Shown here piece by piece: positions 35,396 through 42,471 of a DNA stretch of 64,000 nucleotides (the first letter of the stretch is position 1; the number at the start of each line of letters is the position of its first letter). The notes beneath the pieces were generated by a model, which ran no database searches, was not told the DNA's origin, and saw only the letters and a list, made by a program, of their open reading frames with translations. The DNA is from JANNSO01 sp964485395 (GTDB lineage: Bacteria; Spirochaetota; Spirochaetia; Treponematales; UBA12059): positions 55,454 through 119,453 of the forward strand of contig CAZAJF010000008.1 in the NCBI GenBank assembly GCA_964485395.1. The letters are read 5' to 3'. Made by a program: the position numbers and the translations under genes.

Positions 35396-35941
35396 ATGTT
35401 ATCACAGAAACTTGCAGATAGAATAAATCTGCAGATAAACAGGGAGATGTACTCCGCATATTTGTATATGGCGATGTCCGCAAAGCTTGCCGGAACAGGA
35501 TATCAAGGCGTCGCAAAATGGTTGATGACCCAGTACCATGAGGAAATGTTTCATGCCATGAAATTCTATACTTACCTCATCGATCAAGGTGCCGCCCCGG
35601 TTTTAGCGAAAATCGATGCTCCTGAAGTTTCAAGTGCGGAAATAAAATCTACATTCCAGGAAGTCCTCAAGCATGAAAAGTGGGTGACTGCCTCTATCCG
35701 GGAACTATTGGAACTTGCCCAGGCAGAAAAGGATTATGGCACCGAGAATCTTGTGCGCTGGTATATAAACGAACAGCTCGAGGAAGAAAAAAACGCCAAT
35801 GAAATCTTACAAAATCTTGAGCTTATGGGAGACAGTAAGCAAGCTCTTTATATGCTCAATCTGGAACTTGCTACCCGAGCTGTTACCATTCCATTGGACT
35901 TCTCAAATCCTGCCTTATTGATGGCACCCACAGCACCGTAG
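35396..35941 (+). CDS. ftnA: Bacterial non-haem ferritin
   Basis: The 181-aa protein has the four-helix ferritin fold with ferroxidase ligands at Glu17, Glu50 and His53 (in YHEEMFHA), typical of the FtnA type that stores iron in a 24-mer cytoplasmic shell. Start ATG 35396 has AAGGAG 6 bases upstream; the longer in-frame reading from 35348 lacks a ribosome binding site. A hairpin terminator follows. No clear Fur box was seen upstream. Confidence 0.95.
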   Translation: MLSQKLADRINLQINREMYSAYLYMAMSAKLAGTGYQGVAKWLMTQYHEEMFHAMKFYTYLIDQGAAPVLAKIDAPEVSSAEIKSTFQEVLKHEKWVTASIRELLELAQAEKDYGTENLVRWYINEQLEEEKNANEILQNLELMGDSKQALYMLNLELATRAVTIPLDFSNPALLMAPTAP

Positions 35942-35965
35942 TTCGCAGTATCATTATTGTCATGG

Positions 35966-36001
35966 ATGGGTACGGCAGAAAAATTACCGCACCCATTGTT
36001 T
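35966..36001 (+). terminator. Hairpin terminator after ferritin
   Basis: ATGGGT-A-CGG pairs with CCG-C-ACCCAT across an 11-base loop and is followed by TTGTTT. Confidence 0.65.
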
Positions 36002-36011
36002 AAAAAGATCT

Positions 36012-36554
36012 TCACCTAACTTGTAAGCAATTAAAGGAAATCTGGGCATGCTCAGGAAATCCGGCCAGTATGAAATCATGCGGTGCATCGATAATTGAGT
36101 TCAGCCCCCTGCGATGATGCCAAAGCCCGCCAAATTCCCAATCAAATTTATTAGATATCAGTTGTGCTACGACAGGATTTTCATCGATATATGCAAAAAT
36201 TTTTATAAATTGCCCGATACTATGTATAATCCTCGAAAAAAACCTGCCGTTCCAAACATGACCGCAAGAATTATTATGACGATTATATGCCATAGCAAAT
36301 ACACTCATTATCCAGCGCATTATGTCTGACAGAGAGTTGCCGTTCCTAGGCTCTATCATCAAGTGATAATGATTTCCCATGATACTAAAGTTTTCAACAC
36401 GGAAACTGTATTTTTTCCTTGCACGCATCAACACATCGATGAATAGTCTTTTCGCAGCGGGCGAATCGAGGAGCAATTCCTTTTTATTGATTTGAGCAGT
36501 AACGTGATAACAAGCTCCTTCTTTTAATAATCTTGATTGCCTCATAAAGTGCAT
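36012..36554 (-). CDS. REP-associated tyrosine transposase (RAYT, Y1/HUH family)
   Basis: The 180-aa protein belongs to the Y1 transposase superfamily: it has the metal-binding HUH motif (GNHYHLMIE, about residues 62-70), the RLLKEGACYHVTAQ start usual in RAYTs, and the catalytic Tyr in FAYIDENPV with adjacent polar residues. RAYTs are single-copy transposases thought to move or maintain REP palindromes. ATG 36554 is used; ATG 36545 and TTG 36560 are alternatives, and no Shine-Dalgarno sequence is seen. Two direct copies of GGGGACAGGGCTGATC lie 68 bases upstream, linking the transposase to the window-wide repeat. Confidence 0.9.
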   Translation of the reverse strand: MHFMRQSRLLKEGACYHVTAQINKKELLLDSPAAKRLFIDVLMRARKKYSFRVENFSIMGNHYHLMIEPRNGNSLSDIMRWIMSVFAMAYNRHNNSCGHVWNGRFFSRIIHSIGQFIKIFAYIDENPVVAQLISNKFDWEFGGLWHHRRGLNSIIDAPHDFILAGFPEHAQISFNCLQVR

Positions 36555-36622
36555 ACGCAATTATTTTCCTGATTGCATGTAAGACAAGAGCCTTTGTTTT
36601 CTTTGGTAAAAATAGAGAAACT

Positions 36623-36688
36623 GGGGACAGGGCTGATCTAGTTTACCCGGGAAGGGAAAATTTGGGAGAATTGGGGACAGGGCTGATC
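36623..36688 (-). repeat. Two tandem dispersed repeat copies next to the RAYT gene
   Basis: GGGGACAGGGCTGATC occurs at 36623-36638 and again at 36673-36688, 50 bases apart, with matching bases before each (CT/TT GGGG). These are the only pair in this spacing and lie just upstream of the transposase. Confidence 0.85.
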
Positions 36689-36789
36689 CGAAAGGGGGCT
36701 ACCCCGGCTTATCCTGAAAAACATTTGACAGCTATCGCTTCCATAAATAAAGATTTTATTGGTTTAAGGCATCGTAGTTCAATTTTTTA

Positions 36790-37185
36790 TTAGCGTTTTT
36801 TTGCGGAAAACAAAAATTTCTCGATAAACGCATTCCAGGTCAATGCTCGTACCCCTGCTGCGAAAGCAAGGTCGAGAAGCCCGAAATCGTTCGAAACAAG
36901 TAAATCACAACGAATCGAAGCCTCAAGTATTATTTTATCGTGATAATGCTTTGCATTACCTTCCATTTTAATTTTTTCAGAGAAAGGCAAAGCAAGCATT
37001 GAACATACAGCTTTTACGATTTCAAGCAAATCTCGCCGGCGCTGGACATCAGGAATTGCATTCAATTCTTCCAGCTGTATAGAAGTAATCAGAATTCGGA
37101 TGCTTTTTTGGGTGATCAACGCCGAGAAGGCTTCACCATCTTCGAGTAGCGCGTCGATGCAATTCGTATCAACCATGACGCGCAT
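36790..37185 (-). CDS. PIN-domain protein (putative ribonuclease)
   Basis: The 131-aa protein begins MRVMVDTN, with the first catalytic Asp (residue 6), and has later acidic positions (in EELNAI and SNDFGLLD) as expected for the PIN RNase fold. PIN proteins act as toxin RNases or RNA maturases. No antitoxin gene is evident: the next gene upstream on the same strand is the TrmH methyltransferase, whose end is 7 bases away. ATG 37185 is chosen by the PIN N-terminus; longer readings run into repeat-derived sequence. Orphan PIN is the cautious call. Confidence 0.8.
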   Translation of the reverse strand: MRVMVDTNCIDALLEDGEAFSALITQKSIRILITSIQLEELNAIPDVQRRRDLLEIVKAVCSMLALPFSEKIKMEGNAKHYHDKIILEASIRCDLLVSNDFGLLDLAFAAGVRALTWNAFIEKFLFSAKKR

Positions 37186-37192
37186 ATTAAAT

Positions 37193-38320
37193 CTACTTTC
37201 GATCCAACCTCGGGAACCTTGGCTTTCCGGATGTGCTTCTTGACGAATCCTTGGAACCATGTGACGGACGAGCCCTGTCCCCATGCTTGTCCCCAGTTCT
37301 ACTTTCTCCCCTGTCCCCACGCCTGTCCTCAGGCTTGACCCTAGCCCCATCAGGATGAGATCGCCCACTTGCACGGAAAGCCTGAGGAAACTCACCTTCC
37401 GATACCCTCGAAGTACTCGCGATTGTTGCCGGAACGGATTGCGCCGTCCAGGTAGATGGGGCAAGTTCATAGAGGAAAATTGTGGCTGCTTGCGAAACAT
37501 TCAGGCTTTCAACTGAACCAATACCGCATATTCGAATCAAATAATCGCAAGACGCCCGCGCGCCAGCCGACAAACCTGTTTCCTCATTACCGAACACAAC
37601 AAGAATACCCCGAGAAGACGGAGTCGGGGCTATTTCTGGTTCTCCGGTTCTATGATGTCCGGAATTTCTTGGATTTTCATTCGGGATTATTACTGGCGGA
37701 AGTTTACCGGCAGCATGGTTTAATTTAAACTCACGGAGTTCTAGACTCCCGCGATGATCGGCACCTACGCTGGTCAACAACCCTTTGCATCGCTTTATGC
37801 AAGTTTGGGCACTATCATCGATAAAGACCTGCAGCCGTTCAAGACCGCCCCTGGCGACGCGGTACGCACTTGTCGAAAGTCTGGCTGACCCTTCTGTCTT
37901 GGTTAAGACTATTGCACTATAGCCAAAAAAAGCCGCCGATCTGGCGATTGAACCGAGATTATGGTCATCTCCTACGTGGTCGAGAAGTAAAACTCGGGCA
38001 TTTTCAGCTGCCCATGCTTGGATCACGTCACTTGTCAGGGGCTGAAGCTTATCATCCTGAATCATGGCCACGACGCCTTGATGATGAACACTGCCGGAAA
38101 GTCTCTCAAGTTCGGCTGAATCGGCAATTCGATATAGTCTTTTCTGAGTGGCTAAGTGCGAGCAGAGAGGGCCGAAGGCAGGAGCGGCTTCCTCGCTAAA
38201 AAAAAGACGGCGAACTGCATCAGGTCGGGCATCAGCAAGAGCGCGGACAGCTTCCATGCCACAAATAGCCAATTCAGAGCGTCTCGGGGATGTAGAACGT
38301 TCATTGTTTATTGTATTCAC
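37193..38320 (-). CDS. TrmH/SpoU-type RNA methyltransferase with repeat-derived tail
   Basis: The SPOUT core (residues about 1-290) has an N-terminal substrate-binding part, motif 1 (DDHNLGSIARSAAFFG), motif 2 (VVFGNEETGLS) and motif 3 (SLNVSQAATIFLYEL), so it should transfer a methyl group from SAM to a ribose 2-prime OH of tRNA or rRNA. After the usual end near FLYEL, about 85 further residues, rich in Gly, Asp, Arg and Ser, are encoded partly by several copies of the dispersed repeat (37270-37330). Start is GTG 38320, with a promoter only 6 bases upstream. Confidence 0.85.
   Translation of the reverse strand: MNTINNERSTSPRRSELAICGMEAVRALADARPDAVRRLFFSEEAAPAFGPLCSHLATQKRLYRIADSAELERLSGSVHHQGVVAMIQDDKLQPLTSDVIQAWAAENARVLLLDHVGDDHNLGSIARSAAFFGYSAIVLTKTEGSARLSTSAYRVARGGLERLQVFIDDSAQTCIKRCKGLLTSVGADHRGSLELREFKLNHAAGKLPPVIIPNENPRNSGHHRTGEPEIAPTPSSRGILVVFGNEETGLSAGARASCDYLIRICGIGSVESLNVSQAATIFLYELAPSTWTAQSVPATIASTSRVSEGEFPQAFRASGRSHPDGARVKPEDRRGDRGESRTGDKHGDRARPSHGSKDSSRSTSGKPRFPRLDRK
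37270..37330 (-). repeat. Cluster of four degenerate repeat copies in the TrmH tail
   Basis: Plus-strand copies GAGCCCTGTCCCC (37270-37282), CTTGTCCCC (37286-37294), CCCTGTCCCC (37309-37318) and GCCTGTCCTC (37321-37330) lie within 61 bases. Read on the minus strand they encode the GD(R/K) repeats of the TrmH tail. Confidence 0.75.
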
Positions 38321-38326
38321 GGTACA

Positions 38327-38355
38327 AGAATACTCTGGCAGTCGATTTCATGCAA
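38327..38355 (-). promoter_or_regulatory. Promoter of the TrmH gene, leaderless arrangement
   Basis: On the minus strand: TTGCAT (38355-38350), exactly 17 bases, TATTCT (38332-38327), then 6 bases to GTG 38320. Predicted transcription start coincides with the start codon. Confidence 0.72.
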
Positions 38356-38378
38356 CCGCTCATGGACGAGCAGCAAAT

Positions 38379-38392
38379 GGGGACAGGGCTCG
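38379..38392 (+). repeat. Dispersed repeat copy upstream of TrmH
   Basis: GGGGACAGGGCTCG in the 200-base gap between the dehydrogenase and TrmH genes. No gene is seen in that gap. Confidence 0.78.
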
Positions 38393-38520
38393 TTTTATTT
38401 TATCGCTACAGATTTAGCCATCTTTATGACAACTATCTTTATGGCCACCATTTTTATCTCAACCACCTATATCGCCTACACTTTTGTCGCACTTGATTAT
38501 TAGATCAAAGGAGACACCCA

Positions 38521-39483
38521 TTATTCAGGGGGTAGTAGACCTAACCCTCGAGCTGCGTTTTCAGCCGTTCTACGCTTCAACTCGTGTATGGATCGAACTG
38601 ATCGATAGGCACAGTGATCTGACAAAACAACTCTTGGATGCCCCAGCAGCGGATGATCGGAACGAGGAGGTTCGGTATCCAGTACGTCGAGGGCAGCTCC
38701 CGAGACAATCCCTGATTCAAGAGCGCGGTACAGCGCATCGGGATCGATGATTGCCCCCCTTGCGGTGTTAACCAAAAAACAACCGCGCCTCATCTGCGAA
38801 AAGGTCGCGTCGTTAAATAATGCGCGAGTATCGTCGCAGAGTCTCATATGTACGGCAATTATCGATGAACTTTGAAGCAGTTCGTCGCGAGTCGCCGCAA
38901 TGAGCGGGATGCCCAAAATAGAGGCAAGGGAACCGAACTGGTCGTCGAGTTTCGCTTGATTGGTACTCGGGCTATACACAAGCACTCGGGCTGGATTCAA
39001 GGCAAGAACTGAGCGCGTGAAGGATTTACCGGATCCACCAAAGCCTAGAACCCCTACACTGGCGCCAGCCACGGTATATTGTGGCATAGGCAGGTTCCAA
39101 GCTCCATTATGTACTGCGGCATTCCTGCCGGGTATGTCCCGCAGCATTGCCAAAAGCAAGCCCAATGAATGCTGTGCGACATCGTCATCGCAATAGCCTT
39201 CCACATTATATACTTTTATATTTCGTTCATGTGCAGCATCCAGATCGATATTATCCAGACCAACGCCGTATCGGGCAATTACGCGGCAATTTTTCATCCC
39301 GGCTATGGCGTCCGCATCGACAGGAGCCATATTTACCAAAACGGCATCGGCATCGGCACAGACGCGAGCCACATCTTCGGAGGTATGACACTCGGCCACC
39401 AACAGATCTATTCCAAACTGGTCGAGTACATCGCGTTCTTCCGAGACATTCCCAAACCTGTTGTCGGTGATTACTGCACGCAC
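38521..39483 (-). CDS. D-2-hydroxyacid dehydrogenase family protein
   Basis: The 320-aa protein has the D-isomer-specific 2-hydroxyacid dehydrogenase layout: an N-terminal substrate domain, an NAD-binding Rossmann core (VGVLGFGGSGKSFTR), catalytic Arg in NTARGAI, an acidic residue in LDVLDTEP, and His in LSDHCAY. It could reduce a 2-keto acid or oxidise phosphoglycerate-like substrate; the substrate is not clear. Start is GTG 39483, 4 bases after the chemoreceptor gene stop, so it is the third gene of the ODP operon. Confidence 0.88.
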   Translation of the reverse strand: MRAVITDNRFGNVSEERDVLDQFGIDLLVAECHTSEDVARVCADADAVLVNMAPVDADAIAGMKNCRVIARYGVGLDNIDLDAAHERNIKVYNVEGYCDDDVAQHSLGLLLAMLRDIPGRNAAVHNGAWNLPMPQYTVAGASVGVLGFGGSGKSFTRSVLALNPARVLVYSPSTNQAKLDDQFGSLASILGIPLIAATRDELLQSSSIIAVHMRLCDDTRALFNDATFSQMRRGCFLVNTARGAIIDPDALYRALESGIVSGAALDVLDTEPPRSDHPLLGHPRVVLSDHCAYRSVRSIHELKRRTAENAARGLGLLPPE

Positions 39484-39487
39484 AGTA

Positions 39488-40354
39488 TCAATCAGCCCTG
39501 TCCAGCAGCGTATCGAGGAATGTGTGGCTTTTTTTCAATGCGCCAAACACCGCATGGGTATCCTTGGCGTTTGTAGATATGGTCTCAAGTGAGTTGAGCC
39601 CATCGCTTAAAGCGATCGTCTCTTCCTTAATCGCCCCGGCGATTTGTGTCAGAAGATGCCCAGTGTTTTTAACGCTTTCTGCATTTTCCCGCGAATTGGC
39701 CATGACTTCCGCAAAAGATTCACGAAAGCGAGTGAACATTTCGACGAATTCGTCCATACGTTTGGTTATGGCATTCACGGCATCGCTAAAGTCACCGAGA
39801 CTTGATTCAATTTGCTTGGCAAAATCGCCCGTTTGACCGGCGAGAGTACGGACTTCATTGGCGATAATCCTGAAACCCCGGCCAAAATTTCCAGCTCTGG
39901 CCGCTTCTATCGACGCATTGATGGCAAGTATGTTGGTTCTGTCGGAAACATCCTGGATAGCCCCGGTTATTCCCGCTACATTGCTTGTTTTCTCCCGCAG
40001 TAGATTGAACATGGAACCGATTTCCTTGGCACTGGAAACACCTTTTTCCACATCGCTCATTCGCCCGGCGATTCCCGTATTCATGGCGTCGTTATTGATC
40101 TGTATTTCATTCATCATACCGTCAATACGTTCAGCATTGCTGGTCGTACTACTGCTGGTTGCTCGAATTTCCTCAAAAGCAGCGACGATGGTCGATAGCC
40201 CAGCTTCTATATGGGACATGGCCTCATCGAGAATATCCAGGGAATGTTGTGTCACGGATTGGAGGACAACACTTTTATTATAGCCGGTGGAAAACCGAAA
40301 AATCGCATCTCCGTAATTTTTATCGCGCTGGGAAATCTGGTTAGTATCTTCCAT
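39488..40354 (-). CDS. Soluble methyl-accepting chemotaxis-like receptor
   Basis: The 288-aa protein lacks membrane helices and consists mostly of an MCP signalling hairpin. The tip (RTNILAINASIEAARAGNFGRGFRIIANEVRTLA) is well conserved, so it should contact CheA/CheW. The N-terminal 60 residues carry no recognised sensor domain, so the input must come from a partner. ATG 40354 lies 4 bases beyond the stop of the ODP gene, giving translational coupling. In Treponema denticola an ODP oxygen sensor works with such a cytoplasmic receptor. Confidence 0.88.
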   Translation of the reverse strand: MEDTNQISQRDKNYGDAIFRFSTGYNKSVVLQSVTQHSLDILDEAMSHIEAGLSTIVAAFEEIRATSSSTTSNAERIDGMMNEIQINNDAMNTGIAGRMSDVEKGVSSAKEIGSMFNLLREKTSNVAGITGAIQDVSDRTNILAINASIEAARAGNFGRGFRIIANEVRTLAGQTGDFAKQIESSLGDFSDAVNAITKRMDEFVEMFTRFRESFAEVMANSRENAESVKNTGHLLTQIAGAIKEETIALSDGLNSLETISTNAKDTHAVFGALKKSHTFLDTLLDRAD

Positions 40355-40358
40355 AGAT

Positions 40359-41135
40359 TTACATCCTATACAGAGTTTCCGCGTCATCGATACCGCATCG
40401 AAGCGTAGAAAGCCATTCCAGGAATGCTTTTACGGAATCTCCTTTGTAAACGGCTCCATGCTGCGGAGCGATCATCTCCGGGGCCAGCCGACGGGCATTC
40501 TCCACCCATCGTTTTGCAACGGAATTTGAGCCGATAAGACGTTTATGAAACCATTCTATATGCTTTAAATGCATCGAAAAATCATCGACGAATAGTGTTT
40601 CCTGTCCATCCGGAAATACCGCGCCGCCGATATCGCCAGAAAAGAGAATATTTGCGCGCTTATCGTACAGCGAGAACGCGGCTGGTGAATGCATATAATG
40701 TGATGGAACAAAAACGAGCTCTGTCCCTGAAGCCAATTTGAGTGATTTTCCGGTTTCTTCTATAGATAGGATGCGGCTAGTATCCATGATTCCAAAGTGG
40801 GGGAGAAACCTGCGCCAGAGGTCAGGAATATACATTCGAGCTTTTGTAACCCCCAACCAAAGGGCTATACCACTGGAAACATCGGGATCTTGATGGGAGA
40901 AAAATATTGTATCGATGTTTTCAATGGATAGGTAACGGCTTGCCGCGGCTACAACCCTGGGAAACAGGTGGACTCCACCGGGATCGAGCAGTATACCCCT
41001 CCCCTTGTCGATAATCAGATATTGCATTGTTTGCACAACGCCTTGTTTTTGGTGAGAATCGGAACCCAGCCAAATGAATTGGTGGTCAGCATCACTATAT
41101 AATACGCGCCCGCCCGTATCGGTGTTATCGATCAT
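40359..41135 (-). CDS. ODP-type diiron metallo-beta-lactamase-fold oxygen/iron sensor
   Basis: The 258-aa protein has the metallo-beta-lactamase fold with ODP-type metal motif HQDPD (81-85) in place of the hydrolytic HxHxDH, and further ligands His146/149, Asp168 and His226. In Treponema the ODP diiron protein binds oxygen or Fe(II) and signals to a chemoreceptor. Here a soluble chemoreceptor gene follows directly. A TATAAT is seen on the minus strand at 41164-41159, with a purine-rich AAGGCGG before ATG 41135. The lack of a flavodoxin domain separates it from flavodiiron oxygen reductases. Confidence 0.88.
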   Translation of the reverse strand: MIDNTDTGGRVLYSDADHQFIWLGSDSHQKQGVVQTMQYLIIDKGRGILLDPGGVHLFPRVVAAASRYLSIENIDTIFFSHQDPDVSSGIALWLGVTKARMYIPDLWRRFLPHFGIMDTSRILSIEETGKSLKLASGTELVFVPSHYMHSPAAFSLYDKRANILFSGDIGGAVFPDGQETLFVDDFSMHLKHIEWFHKRLIGSNSVAKRWVENARRLAPEMIAPQHGAVYKGDSVKAFLEWLSTLRCGIDDAETLYRM

Positions 41136-41227
41136 TGCATTCCGCCTTGGTTACATTCATTATAATCGAATGACACAGAAAAACCAGCATTACATATGCT
41201 TTTCTAGTCTTTTTAACAAACCGAGTC

Positions 41228-41233
41228 TATAAT
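41228..41233 (+). promoter_or_regulatory. -10 box 7 bases before the hydrolase start
   Basis: A perfect TATAAT ends 7 bases before ATG 41241, with no Shine-Dalgarno site between; the -35 (TAGTCT, 41205-41210) is weak. This fits a leaderless transcript. Confidence 0.55.
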
Positions 41234-41240
41234 ATCCACT

Positions 41241-42302
41241 ATGAGAAATCTCCACCATGCCTATGAAATCTCAGCGATGTGGCGAAGAATAGTATTTTTC
41301 TGCCTAAATCTTGGTATTGGGGCGAGTCTTGCACTCGCTATTGCCTATTTTGGATATCGAGCCCTGTCCCTCATTGCTTTTTTGCTTTTGTTTTTAACCT
41401 TAGGTCTTATTTTTGGAACGACCAAGCTTGGGCACAGACGACAAAAGCTACACCCCGCCATACAGCCTGAAAAGCCTTATTGCCCTGAAGCCGTGCCAAT
41501 TCAGGTACTGCGAGGCAGTGACAAGCTGCTTTTTTGTATACACGGCTTTCCTGCAACCCCTGCTGATTTCAGACGAGGTGGGGACAGGGCTGTAGCAGAA
41601 GGATGGGATTTCGTCGCGCCACTGCTACCCGGCTGCGGTACAAAACCATCGGATATCCTTTCCACCGATTGGGATTCGTATCTTGAGCACGTCCGATCAC
41701 AGTGGAAAGTTCTTCGACCCCGGTACAAAATAGCATGTATTATCGGGATTTCCATCGGGGGCTCCTTAGCCCTGTCCCTCGCGGAGGAATTTTCCGAAGA
41801 TCCTACACTCGCCCCTACGGCCATAGCGACGGTAGGAACCCCTGTGATGCTGAATTCCTGGTTACGCCATGGAATTATCCTGAGCCCTGCCATCTATTTC
41901 ACACGTTTTTTGGGCTTATTCATTCCGGCGATTGGCGCGGGCTTCCCCGATCCGGACAGAGTCGGCGAAGATGGCGACTCTGGATGGAAGGGGTATATCG
42001 GTTTGTTCCCAAGACAAATCTACAGTCTACAAGTGGGTCTCACGCGCGTTCACCGTAATTTAAGCCGGGTGCTCTGCCCAATATTAATTTCGCATTCGCG
42101 TTTCGACAGGATTATTCCTCATACGAATGCCCTTGCCATCGCCGAAGGGGTATCCTCTCCTTCAATTGAAATACTTATCGTTAACATGGACGCATTTTCT
42201 CACGCCCGGCATAATCTATTCCTGTATGATTCGCAAGGCGATAAGGCGTGGACCAGTATTCTAGGTTTTTTCGCTCGCCAATGCAAGGCAGCATCCGCTT
42301 GA
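41241..42302 (+). CDS. Membrane-anchored alpha/beta hydrolase (carboxylesterase-like)
   Basis: The 353-aa protein has two N-terminal membrane helices (about 15-58) and then an alpha/beta hydrolase domain: oxyanion region CIHGFPATPAD, nucleophile Ser in GISIGGS (about 172), Asp in SRFDRIIP and His in SHARHNLF complete the triad. It resembles monoglyceride lipases or carboxylesterases. Three copies of the dispersed repeat fall in the gene: 41359-41371 (read RALSL), 41580-41591 (GGDRAV, in a surface loop) and 41768-41780 (LALSL, just after the nucleophile). The first membrane helices direct it to the cell envelope. Confidence 0.85.
   Translation: MRNLHHAYEISAMWRRIVFFCLNLGIGASLALAIAYFGYRALSLIAFLLLFLTLGLIFGTTKLGHRRQKLHPAIQPEKPYCPEAVPIQVLRGSDKLLFCIHGFPATPADFRRGGDRAVAEGWDFVAPLLPGCGTKPSDILSTDWDSYLEHVRSQWKVLRPRYKIACIIGISIGGSLALSLAEEFSEDPTLAPTAIATVGTPVMLNSWLRHGIILSPAIYFTRFLGLFIPAIGAGFPDPDRVGEDGDSGWKGYIGLFPRQIYSLQVGLTRVHRNLSRVLCPILISHSRFDRIIPHTNALAIAEGVSSPSIEILIVNMDAFSHARHNLFLYDSQGDKAWTSILGFFARQCKAASA
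41580..41591 (+). repeat. Dispersed repeat copies in the hydrolase gene
   Basis: GGGGACAGGGCT, in frame as GDRA. Two inverted copies, GAGCCCTGTCCCT at 41359-41371 and AGCCCTGTCCCTC at 41768-41780, are read as ALSL. Confidence 0.65.
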
Positions 42303-42471
42303 AAGAACCCAGACGATGTTCGGCTCGGATTACGATGTTGTGTATTGTACCGTCATGCTACCGCTCGAGGATTATTACGGCGGTTTCATAGTGAAGCCGG
42401 GCCTTGGGGCCCTAGCCAAACCAGCCGGGCGGGTACCTGGAAAATTCCAGTGCTTATTAAGTCGAGTCCGT

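Noticed and set aside
36012..36554. IS200/IS605 insertion sequence
   Set aside because: The protein has RAYT features, and no flanking element ends, tnpB or second copy is seen.
36790..37500. Toxin-antitoxin locus with the PIN protein
   Set aside because: No small antitoxin-like gene lies upstream; the adjoining frame is the TrmH tail, so only an orphan PIN protein is supported.
40359..41135. Hydrolytic metallo-beta-lactamase or flavodiiron oxygen reductase
   Set aside because: The HQDPD motif is of the ODP type and there is no flavodoxin domain, so a sensor role is more likely.
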